In this document: piece by piece, positions 1-5,386 of the stretch
Position numbering within the stretch: the stretch's first letter is position 1
Layout of the letters: every line of letters starts with the position of its first letter
Program-made: the position numbers and the translations under genes
Origin: Gorillibacterium sp.
GTDB lineage: Bacteria > Bacillota > Bacilli > Paenibacillales > NBRC-103111
Length of the DNA: 6,528 nucleotides
Direction of reading: 5' to 3'
Assembly: GCA_023511325.1 (NCBI GenBank)
Contig: JAIMBU010000162.1
Location: 1 to 6,528, forward strand
The notes under the pieces: model-generated
Databases searched by the model: none
Told to the model about the DNA's origin: nothing
The model's input: only the letters and a program-made list of their open reading frames with translations

Positions 1-288
1 ATATAGACTGATCAGTAGCGTATTGATCAGCACCTGCAGAAACTCGTCCGAATGAATCAGCTTCTCGAAGTTCGCTAGTCCCACCCATTCACTGCCAGTG
101 ATCCCGCTGAAAATGTTGAAATCCTGGAAGGCGATCACAATACCGTACATCGGGGTATATTTGAACAATAGTAAAAAAACAATTCCCGGAATCAGCAGCG
201 CATACATATCGAGATTTCCGCGGATCAGTCGCAAACGGTGGCTTCTTACTCTTATGCTGGCGGCTGGCGCCCTGCTGGCTTTACTCAA
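1..288 (-). CDS. LplB/YteP-type carbohydrate ABC transporter permease, N-terminal part (runs off left edge)
   Basis: This is the first 96 codons of an integral-membrane permease of the binding-protein-dependent sugar ABC importers (LplB/YteP/UgpA-like, MalF side of the pair). Such proteins pair with a second permease (LplC/YtcP type) and a lipoprotein sugar-binding protein to import oligosaccharides. Visible after a short basic N-terminus: a first membrane helix (LLIPGIVFLLLF), then the family signature KYTPMYGIVIAFQDFN, then SEWVGLANFEKL and the start of the next helix (LINTLLISLY) at the edge. I chose the TTG at 288-286 because AAGGTGAT upstream gives normal spacing. An in-frame ATG lies six bases earlier (294-292), but overlaps that Shine-Dalgarno. 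The family is secure; the sugar cannot be told. The downstream transporter genes would lie beyond position 1. Confidence 0.9.
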   Translation of the reverse strand, partial: MSKASRAPAASIRVRSHRLRLIRGNLDMYALLIPGIVFLLLFKYTPMYGIVIAFQDFNIFSGITGSEWVGLANFEKLIHSDEFLQVLINTLLISLY

Positions 289-430
289 TTTCATCACCTT
301 CTCTTTTTTATCGTTTCTTCATTTTAAAGAATCGACTCCAACATGAGTAGCAGTCAATCCATTGATTTCTGGTGATATCCAATAAAGTTTCTACGTGCGA
401 GCAAATGTTTACCATATACTCGCAAAATGT

Positions 431-446
431 ATGGAAGCACTTCCAA
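431..446. promoter_or_regulatory. cre-like palindrome upstream of the sugar permease
   Basis: TGGAAG-CA-CTTCCA (432-445) is a perfect six-base palindrome around a two-base centre. With its flanks it fits the Bacillus catabolite-responsive element consensus WTGNAANCGNWNNCW at every defined base except the central CG, which here reads CA (TG on the other strand). It lies about 145 bp upstream of the permease start, and CcpA control of sugar importers is common in Firmicutes. The altered central CG is a real weakness, because that dinucleotide is normally important for CcpA. It could also be an operator for another regulator. Confidence 0.35.
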
Positions 447-545
447 CGATTACCTGGCAGAGCGAGATGGTAGGCTCTTGTCTTGTCGGACTCGCAGCGG
501 CTGATGGCGCTAGCTTGGTTAATACGCAAAAAAGACGACCCTCAC

Positions 546-570
546 GAAATAGTCTGTTCACAGCTATTTC
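546..570. repeat. 25-bp inverted repeat (hairpin or operator)
   Basis: GAAATAG at 546-552 pairs with CTATTTC at 564-570, and inside it CTG (554-556) pairs with CAG (561-563) around a TTCA loop, with one unpaired base at 553. The result is a 10-bp near-perfect stem in a region with no convincing gene. It lies between the operon terminator at 616-649 and the permease start. No T-run follows directly on either strand (the nearest, on the minus strand, is about 12 nt beyond), so it is not a classical terminator. An operator for the transporter genes or a backup 3'-end structure is possible. Confidence 0.45.
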
Positions 571-615
571 TATTGCTTATGGCTTCGCGTTATCTCATAA
601 CATTCAGATGCATGC

Positions 616-649
616 AAAAAACAGGCTGCCGAATTTCTTCGACAGCCTG
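616..649 (-). terminator. Rho-independent terminator of the pspA-ydjGHI operon
   Basis: Read on the minus strand, CAGGCTG (649-643), a U-G wobble pair and CGAA form a 12-bp stem with TTCG, G and CAGCCTG. The stem is capped by a GAAA tetraloop and followed at once by six T (621-616). It starts about 57 nt after the ydjI stop codon. The stem, loop type and T-run are all textbook for this strand. On the plus strand the wobble pair becomes a mismatch and the run after the stem is poor, so the orientation is clear. Confidence 0.9.
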
Positions 650-705
650 CTCCTTTTCTATTGCCATGTAAATTGTAACCATTCGTTCGTGCGTTGACTG
701 TCCCC

Positions 706-1695
706 TTACACGCTCAGCTTCTGGCCGCAATGCGAACAGAAATTAGCTCCTTCGTTCTTCGTCCCGCAGTTCGGACAGAAGTTGGTCTTTTTATTACCTC
801 CAGAAGGAGCTGGAGCATCCGGACCAGGTTGGTTCTCAGAGGTCTTGGGGCTTTGGTTTACATTTTTCATCATTTCATTGGCGATGTTCATCCCCATCAT
901 CATACCCGCCATGTCCGCGGCAGCGCCGCCGCCTTTTACGTTGCCGGATGCCATGCCGTCCGTCATGGTAACCTGTTGATACTTTTGCAGATTGCCAATC
1001 ATTTCATGGGAAGCTGTCTTCGTGATCATATCCTGAATTTCCTGAGGGTAATTGAAGCTCATCACCTGAAAGCCTGTAATCGTCATCCCGTTGTCCATCA
1101 CCTGCATATCCAGATCCTCACGAATGCCCTTGGCAATGTCGAAAGCATTCGCTTGCAGATTAAACATATCCTTGCCTTCTCTGCTGATCCACTTCATCAA
1201 CAACTGATCCAATACGGATGTAATTCGAATCTTAACATCCTCAACCAAATAACTATCCTTGATCCCGGCAATCTTATCGATGAGCGTAACATAATCGTTC
1301 ACTTTAAAGGTGAACACACCGTTAGCGCGGATGGGCATGCCGCCCGGAAGCTGGGGAGCCGGGATCAGAACGGGATTCTGCGTCCCCCATTTGACAGTAA
1401 ACTCCTTCGTGTTGACGAATAAGACTTCTACCCTCATCCCACTGTTAAAGCCAAATTTAAACCCTTTCAACGTAGACAGGAAGGGGATAATCTCCGAATC
1501 AATGGCATATTCCCCTTCATTCTCGAAAACCCCTTCGATCTTGCCGCTATTTACGAAGATGGCGTCTTGACCAGGACGGATGATTAACTTGCTTCCTTTT
1601 TTAACCTCCCGGTTGCTCCACTTCCAAAAAATCATATCATCTCTAAATTCTTCCCATTCCACAACATTGGCAAATTGGTTTTTAAAAAGCCCCAT
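706..1695 (-). CDS. ydjI: SPFH/Band-7 domain protein with C-terminal zinc ribbon (YdjI-like)
   Basis: This 329-residue protein belongs to the YdjI group of SPFH (stomatin/prohibitin/flotillin) proteins; B. subtilis YdjI has a similar length. Residues 1 to about 225 are the Band-7 region, opening MGLFKNQFANVVEW and including LIIRPGQDAIFVNSGKIEGVF and PIRANGVFTFKV. A short helical stretch (about 220-245) leads into a Gly/Met-rich linker (255-276, with MMMGMN). A Pro/Ser spacer follows, then a zinc ribbon with Cys307-x2-Cys310 and Cys320-x2-Cys323. No N-terminal membrane helix is visible. That fits the B. subtilis picture, where YdjG and YdjH hold YdjI at the membrane and YdjI in turn recruits PspA. 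It is last in the operon, 18 nt after ydjH. A GGAGG lies about 12 nt before the ATG, rather far. The family is secure; the role is inferred from the homologue. Confidence 0.92.
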   Translation of the reverse strand: MGLFKNQFANVVEWEEFRDDMIFWKWSNREVKKGSKLIIRPGQDAIFVNSGKIEGVFENEGEYAIDSEIIPFLSTLKGFKFGFNSGMRVEVLFVNTKEFTVKWGTQNPVLIPAPQLPGGMPIRANGVFTFKVNDYVTLIDKIAGIKDSYLVEDVKIRITSVLDQLLMKWISREGKDMFNLQANAFDIAKGIREDLDMQVMDNGMTITGFQVMSFNYPQEIQDMITKTASHEMIGNLQKYQQVTMTDGMASGNVKGGGAAADMAGMMMGMNIANEMMKNVNQSPKTSENQPGPDAPAPSGGNKKTNFCPNCGTKNEGANFCSHCGQKLSV

Positions 1696-1713
1696 TCTGT
1701 ACCCATCCCTCCA

Positions 1714-2508
1714 TTAAAATGATCCTCTGCTTCCACTATGCGAATGACCACCGCCGGTCCTCCCGCCACCACCGCCGCCCGAGCCGCCATTGCTTTTTTG
1801 AATCTTATGTTTCGTTACCGTTGTGCGGATGTACTGGTCTTGATGCTCCAGAACCCCCGAAGTACCTGCATCCTCGTAGGTCTGCCGATCTACCGTAACA
1901 CGCCCTCCGGAATGATAAGCCATCAGCCCAACGACAATTCCCCCGATGCCCAGCGAAACCGCCAATTGAAACCAAATATTGAACAGGATGTTGTCTGGGT
2001 TCACCCCTGGGCTGAACCCCATGTATTTGTACGCAGTTTGAATATACTTTTCAAAGGCAAGCTCATAGTCACCGTTTGTTAAATCTGGGCTAATCTTGGC
2101 GCGGATCTTATCAAGCCGGCCGTCATCCAGGTACTGCTCTGCTTTATAAAATCCGGCCAAATACAATTCTCTATTCTTCATGTCCATCGTCAAGATGACC
2201 GCATTGCCATGACTCTTATCATATCCAGGTGCATGCTCATCGTAGAAATCCTGCGTCATTTTCATGACATCCATACTTTCAGTATTGTTCGAGGTATAAA
2301 TAATAATGTCCGTTTCTCTTTGGGCTCCGTATTCATTCGCCATCACGTTCAACTGGTCATACTCTTCCTGACTAAGCAGGCCTGCTTCATCGTAAACCAA
2401 TTGCTTCAATTCTGTAGCGGCTACTGCGCCTGCCGGCCTCACCATGGAAACGGCTAGAATAACTGTGAAGAAGATCAAAACTGTCAGAATTACTTTATTC
2501 CTTCTCAC
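1714..2508 (-). CDS. ydjH: TPM-domain membrane protein with Gly-rich tail (YdjH-like)
   Basis: This 264-residue protein begins at the GTG at 2508-2506, which overlaps the ydjG stop (GTGA). GGGAGGAGG lies just upstream at correct spacing. A longer reading from 2583 would run 25 codons into ydjG and lacks such a site. Residues 1-31 form a signal peptide or anchor (RRNK, a hydrophobic core, then PAGAVAA). Residues about 36-165 are a TPM domain, starting with the hallmark VYDEAGLLS and containing GNAVILTMDMKNRELYLAGF. A transmembrane helix follows at about 177-198 (WFQLAVSLGIGGIVVGLMAY), then a tail ending in glycine runs and HSHSGSRGSF. The TPM domain should therefore lie outside the membrane and the Gly-rich tail in the cytoplasm. 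In B. subtilis YdjH acts with YdjG as membrane anchor for YdjI. No enzymatic activity is assumed. Confidence 0.9.
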   Translation of the reverse strand: MRRNKVILTVLIFFTVILAVSMVRPAGAVAATELKQLVYDEAGLLSQEEYDQLNVMANEYGAQRETDIIIYTSNNTESMDVMKMTQDFYDEHAPGYDKSHGNAVILTMDMKNRELYLAGFYKAEQYLDDGRLDKIRAKISPDLTNGDYELAFEKYIQTAYKYMGFSPGVNPDNILFNIWFQLAVSLGIGGIVVGLMAYHSGGRVTVDRQTYEDAGTSGVLEHQDQYIRTTVTKHKIQKSNGGSGGGGGGRTGGGHSHSGSRGSF

Positions 2509-3536
2509 CAGAATCCTCCTCCCATCATCAAGGAGATTAGCTTCAGGGAAAGGAAAGCGACTCCGGAAATGCTGGCAAACCATGCGGTCACTTTCATCAT
2601 GCTAATCGGAGGCTTGCCCACCACTTTGCCTGTTTGACCGTTCATGGCAAACATATGCTCCATTTTATTGTAGTCATAGTGTACCATCCACACCGGAAGC
2701 AAGGCGTAATCCGCCTGCTTCATGGTTGTATCAATTTGCTTATTGGTATAGCTCACGGAGGTATACCCTGCTACCGAAGACTGAATATAAGCGTCGATAT
2801 AGTTACTGATTTTTTCTTTGGCGCGCGGGAGAAGCTCTTCTTCGCTATAGCTGTATTTTTCTGCAACGTAGCCGGCCAGATAGGGAGTTTTGAAGCTTTT
2901 TAGCTGATCGTAAGGAAAAGGCTCCAATTTATCCATCAGTTTATCATTCATCTTCTCAGCAGCATCAATGGGCAGCTTTACATAATTTAGACGAATCTTC
3001 CGATACACCGCGAAATGCTGGGTTTCCGTGTAGTGGTAGTCACCCCTCGTGTAGGAATTCACTTTCGTCCCTTGGGCCTGAACCTCGATATCATTGTTTA
3101 GCCCATATAGCCAGAAAGGTACATACAGCCCAGTTATTCCCTTGATTCGATTGGCTGTCATAAAACCGCTTGGTGTCAGACGGCCCTTCCTGCACCATTT
3201 TCGGAAAGCGATCATCGCTTCTTCCTTACTAATGGAAAAAGGGATGACCAGTGCTGGAGCCAGCTTCCCAGTCAGACGGTCACCAAGAACTACCGCTGAA
3301 CCGCAGAAGCTACAGACCGTTGCCGTTGTTTCCGCCTCAGTCATAATAACGGCTCCGCAGCTTGTGCAATGGTACTCCTTCGCCTCCGCTTCAGAAAAAA
3401 CATTTTTCGTCAAAGGATCTGAACTATTCTCGATATTATCTTTTCTTCCACAGCTGTGACAAGATAGCGTCCCTGTCTCACTGTCAAAGACCATGCTACT
3501 ACCGCAGTTTGGACACTTATATTCGATAACCGACAT
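2505..3536 (-). CDS. ydjG: Double zinc-ribbon membrane protein (YdjG-like)
   Basis: This 343-residue protein matches the YdjG family in domain order and length (about 340 in B. subtilis). It opens with two zinc ribbons: Cys8-x2-Cys11 with Cys26-x2-Cys29, and Cys57-x2-Cys60 with Cys75-x2-Cys78. The conserved stretch KLAPALVIPFSISKEEA follows, then GITGLYVPFWLYG. A beta-rich middle region comes next, and near the C-terminus YALLPVWMVHYDY. The end is one hydrophobic helix (about 316-336, AWFASISGVAFLSLKLISLMM) plus GGGFW, so the ribbons are probably cytoplasmic and tail-anchored. GAGGTGA sits 4 nt before the ATG (7 nt from the AGG core). It lies 27 nt after pspA and overlaps ydjH by 4 nt, suggesting translational coupling. 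In B. subtilis YdjG and YdjH form the membrane platform for YdjI and PspA. Confidence 0.9.
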   Translation of the reverse strand: MSVIEYKCPNCGSSMVFDSETGTLSCHSCGRKDNIENSSDPLTKNVFSEAEAKEYHCTSCGAVIMTEAETTATVCSFCGSAVVLGDRLTGKLAPALVIPFSISKEEAMIAFRKWCRKGRLTPSGFMTANRIKGITGLYVPFWLYGLNNDIEVQAQGTKVNSYTRGDYHYTETQHFAVYRKIRLNYVKLPIDAAEKMNDKLMDKLEPFPYDQLKSFKTPYLAGYVAEKYSYSEEELLPRAKEKISNYIDAYIQSSVAGYTSVSYTNKQIDTTMKQADYALLPVWMVHYDYNKMEHMFAMNGQTGKVVGKPPISMMKVTAWFASISGVAFLSLKLISLMMGGGFW

Positions 3537-3551
3537 CTGCTCACCTCGATA

Positions 3552-3571
3552 AAGAATAAATTACTATTCTT
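3552..3571 (-). other. AT-rich hairpin at the pspA/ydjG junction
   Basis: On the minus strand AAGAATA (3571-3565) is followed by the six-base loop GTAATT and TATTCTT (3558-3552), a perfect 7-bp stem that contains the pspA stop codon. It ends a few bases before the GAGGTGA site of ydjG and has no T-run, so it is not a terminator. It could mask the ydjG ribosome site partly or stabilise a pspA 3' end after processing, which would give more PspA than YdjGHI. The stem is all A-T apart from one G-C pair, so this is tentative. Confidence 0.35.
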
Positions 3572-4241
3572 CTTTATTCTTTATTTGTTCTTTGATTGCA
3601 GCTAATTCATCTTCCGCATTCCTAGGCGTACTCTTTTCATTTTGGGCAAATAGGTCATCCAGATTATCCTTCGTTCCTGCTCTAAGCTCGGCTATCGCCA
3701 TGGCTTCATTATAAGCGCTATTAACCTTCTCTTCCATGGCTTTGAAAATGGAATCATTATCGCTCAAAGGGGAGCCGCTAGCGTTTAATCTTTGCTGAGT
3801 TTGGGTAGCAGCTATTTTCCCTTGCAGATTGGTCCGCCTTGCTTCTAACTGATCCATATCCGCCACAAGCTTATCCTGCATTTGTTTCATACTTGCAGCG
3901 TTTAAAGAAGCCGTGTCATAGGCGGCTTGAAATTGATTTTTTTTCTCTGACTGCGTTGCCTTTCGGTCCAGGAACTTTAGCGCATCCTCATCATTCCCGG
4001 CTTCCACTGCCTTCTCCGCATAAGCCTGCAGCTTCTTGATCTCGGCGCTGCATTCATCCAATGCACGTTTCGCCCTTCTCTCATCCACCAACACTGAAGC
4101 CGTCTCCGCTCTCACCTTGCCCAGGTCGCTGTTCAAACCCCGCATGTAATCAGCAATGAGCTTCTCCGGATCCTCTGCCTTATCCAATAAGGCGTTAACA
4201 TTGCTAGCCATAATATCTCTAAACCTCGACAAGATACCCAT
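3564..4241 (-). CDS. pspA: PspA/IM30 (Vipp1) family phage shock protein A
   Basis: This 225-residue protein matches B. subtilis PspA (YdjF) closely in size. The N-terminus MGILSRFRDIMASNVNALLDKAEDPEKLI is the family hallmark: an amphipathic membrane-binding helix followed by the conserved KAEDPEKLI motif. Residues about 25-200 are almost wholly helical and coiled-coil, rich in Ala, Glu, Lys and Gln, as in the ESCRT-III-like fold. A less ordered segment (NEKSTPRNAED) precedes a final short helix (DELAAIKEQIKNK). Proteins of this family bind damaged membranes and oligomerise into rods or rings to limit leakage. AAGGAGG lies 9 nt before the ATG. It is first in the operon, under a candidate SigW-type promoter, and its partners YdjG, YdjH and YdjI follow directly. 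No PspF, PspB or PspC homologue is visible, as usual in Bacillota. Confidence 0.95.
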   Translation of the reverse strand: MGILSRFRDIMASNVNALLDKAEDPEKLIADYMRGLNSDLGKVRAETASVLVDERRAKRALDECSAEIKKLQAYAEKAVEAGNDEDALKFLDRKATQSEKKNQFQAAYDTASLNAASMKQMQDKLVADMDQLEARRTNLQGKIAATQTQQRLNASGSPLSDNDSIFKAMEEKVNSAYNEAMAIAELRAGTKDNLDDLFAQNEKSTPRNAEDELAAIKEQIKNKEE

Positions 4242-4250
4242 GATGAGTCC

Positions 4251-4257
4251 CCTCCTT
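4251..4257 (-). promoter_or_regulatory. Strong ribosome binding site of pspA
   Basis: AAGGAGG (4257-4251 on the minus strand) is a full-length Shine-Dalgarno, 9 nt before the pspA ATG. It fixes the start codon and suggests efficient translation, as expected for an abundant stress protein. Confidence 0.8.
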
Positions 4258-4282
4258 GGAAAGATTATATCTTATCCTATAA

Positions 4283-4308
4283 TACTTCAATTTGAGAAAA
4301 AGGATTCA
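4283..4308 (-). promoter_or_regulatory. Candidate ECF (SigW-type) promoter of the pspA operon
   Basis: On the minus strand TGAATC (4308-4303) is followed by a T-rich stretch and, exactly 16 bases later, AGTA (4286-4283). The B. subtilis SigW consensus is TGAAAC, a T-rich start to a 16-17 nt spacer, then CGTA. The match therefore misses one base in each element, while spacing and the T-run agree. A start about 8 nt further on would give a leader of roughly 35 nt containing the strong AAGGAGG. The B. subtilis pspA-ydjGHI operon is SigW-controlled, which makes the placement meaningful. A TATTAT at 4284-4279 overlaps the same place and could serve SigA, but has no good -35 partner. Confidence 0.5.
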
Positions 4309-4383
4309 TTTCATCAAATTTGAAGACATGTATTGAATTTGAATTCGTCCAAACCGTACCCATTAAAACAGCCTATAGACAGC

Positions 4384-4405
4384 AAAAAAACCGCTATTTC
4401 AGCGG
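4384..4405 (-). terminator. Terminator-like hairpin upstream of the pspA operon
   Basis: On the minus strand CCGCT (4405-4401), loop GAAAT and AGCGG (4395-4391) form a short GC-rich stem followed by seven T (4390-4384). It would stop transcription arriving from higher coordinates, for instance from the recombinase or the repeats, before it reaches pspA. The stem is only five pairs, so it may be weak. Confidence 0.55.
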
Positions 4406-4484
4406 ATCTTCATATGGAGGCGAGGGGAATGTGCAAAGCCACAATTCGGTGTAGAGCGCTGCTGCAGATGTATGAAGTAAGTGT

Positions 4485-4667
4485 TTAAATGAGAGCCAAT
4501 TTCACTTCCATTGCTCTGGCGTCAATTACAGTTCGTACCTGTTTTAAGAAGTTGAAGCCCCGTATTCCATCAATCTCCATACCAATTTGTAAAATTAGGC
4601 TACTTATCGCATAAGTGCATGGGTGCAAGCAGACAGTAGAGACAGTAAAAAGCCTGCAATTGTACAT
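4485..4667 (-). pseudogene. Possible C-terminal remnant of a retropepsin-like aspartyl protease
   Basis: The reading frame gives 60 residues. From about residue 20 on, the stretch with IGMEIDGIRGFNFLKQV and VIDARAMEV resembles the C-terminal end of bacterial retropepsin-like (clan AA) proteins, which typically read like DGILGMDFL...VIDL...MEI. The catalytic Asp-Thr/Ser-Gly part that should come about 80 residues earlier is absent. The first 18 residues look unrelated and overlap repeat unit A of the neighbouring array. So if the likeness is real, this is a decayed 3' piece with the repeat next to its breakpoint. The ATG at 4667 has no visible ribosome site. The judgement is from memory of the motif and only moderately sure; the frame could also be a chance ORF. 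Confidence 0.35.
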
Positions 4668-4840
4668 CTTTTTTTAGCGAGGAAGCCTGATCTTCCCCTA
4701 TTGCTGCAAAAGTGCAGTTATTTTTCCTTCCATGCCTTGTCACGGCTCATCTATGCCGAAATTACTGCACTTATACAGGCTTTTTCTAATGCACGACCAA
4801 ACGGACCGAAATTGCTGCACTTTTGCAGGTTTTTACTATT
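4645..4840. repeat. Mirror-symmetric array of four CTGCA-type hairpin units (array 1)
   Basis: Four related 14-bp cores lie at 4654-4667 (A), 4704-4717 (B), 4765-4778 (C) and 4815-4828 (D). A and B read forward, C and D reversed. The core of B (ctgcaaaagtgcag) is the exact reverse complement of D. Read in a common orientation the units fit roughly AAAARCCTGCAAAAGTGCAGYAATTTC. A and B start exactly 50 bp apart, as do C and D, and the set is exactly symmetric about position 4741. B and D can each fold into a small CTGCA/TGCAG hairpin, with T-rich sequence following most units. The sequence between units is not conserved. No coding explanation is visible. It may belong to a dispersed intergenic repeat family of Paenibacillus-like genomes. 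Confidence 0.75.
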
Positions 4841-4841
4841 T

Positions 4842-5173
4842 TCATCTATTTCAGCTATCTCCATATCATTCAATAGCCAAATTCACCGGAAACGCTCCCT
4901 TTTCGTGCTCAAACGATAGGACCGCTATCCCTTTTTGAATGAGTTCTTCTCCTATAGCTTACTACGGGGGGATCTCTTCTCCAAACGAATTTGTTCCACC
5001 CAACTTGCTACGGGGAATTCGACCTGGAGAGATAGAATCTTTTCATTAAAGCACCTTTCAAGCACTGATTATCGTTTTGAGCTCCTTTTAAACATTAGCA
5101 TTGCCACTGTGTACAGCTTTGAAACGAATGATCCTTTCATTATTATCATCTTGGTGTCTACTATTCGGAGCAA
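4842..5173. other. Gene-free spacer between the two repeat arrays
   Basis: No reading frame here shows family features or a ribosome site. Two structures can be seen. An imperfect hairpin at 4909-4938 has inner stem GATAG/CTATC and outer stem TCAAA/TTTGA, with a run of T inside its 3' side. A 12-base direct repeat, cttRctacgggg, occurs at 4958-4969 and 5004-5015, a step of 46 bp. The rest is AT-rich and featureless to my reading. Confidence 0.5.
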
Positions 5174-5351
5174 GCGGACCGTAGGGACGCTATTGATGCC
5201 CACAAACAGCATTTGGCGATCATGCGGACACAGGAGTCGTTATTTATCAAAATTCCATTGATTTCTGCCTGATGCAGGCTAATAAGGACTCCTGTGTCCG
5301 CACAGAGAAATAATGATCAATATCGGCACAAATAAGGGCTTTGGGGTCCGC
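5174..5351. repeat. Mirror-symmetric array of four GCGGAC...TATT units (array 2)
   Basis: Four 21-bp units sit at 5174-5194 and 5224-5244 (forward) and 5281-5301 and 5331-5351 (reverse). All start with GCGGAC and end in YTATT in their own orientation. Forward units start exactly 50 bp apart, the reverse units likewise, and the set is exactly symmetric about 5262.5. The inner pair is a near-perfect inverted repeat with 20 of 21 positions pairing, including 15 in a row (GCGGACACAGGAGTC). The outer pair matches at only 14 of 21. The 36 nt between the inner arms hold two further hairpins, ATCAA/TTGAT (5246-5262) and GCCTG/CAGGC (5267-5279), so one strand can fold into a Y. It has the same geometry as array 1 but different sequence. 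The function is unknown. Confidence 0.85.
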
Positions 5352-5386
5352 TGAATAGACTGAATGCACTTACGCTCAGTTGTAAG

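Noticed and set aside
328..357. TTGACT with GATTCT at 18 nt as a permease promoter on the minus strand
   Set aside because: The -35 is good, but the -10 matches only three of six bases; too weak to call.
308..529. A 73-codon minus-strand frame upstream of the permease
   Set aside because: It has no ribosome site, no family likeness and a Cys/Trp/His-rich random composition, and it overlaps the cre-like palindrome.
694..1422. A 242-codon open frame on the plus strand
   Set aside because: It lies wholly opposite ydjI, has no recognisable domain, and is explained as an antisense shadow of a clearly coding gene.
2509..2583. An upstream 25-codon extension of ydjH starting at 2583
   Set aside because: It would overlap ydjG by 79 bp, and the GTG at 2508 has the better ribosome site and begins a clean signal peptide.
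4264..4269. Perfect TATAAT box on the minus strand before pspA
   Set aside because: A start 7 nt downstream would fall inside the pspA Shine-Dalgarno, and the only -35-like hexamer (TTGAAG) is 15 nt away, too close.
4645..5351. Repeat arrays as a CRISPR
   Set aside because: There are only four units per array, two of them inverted, with diverged 14-21 bp units and no cas genes; CRISPR repeats are direct and nearly identical.
5369..5386. Hairpin CTTAC/GTAAG directly after the recombinase stop as its terminator
   Set aside because: It has five weak pairs, a long loop and no T-run following on the minus strand.
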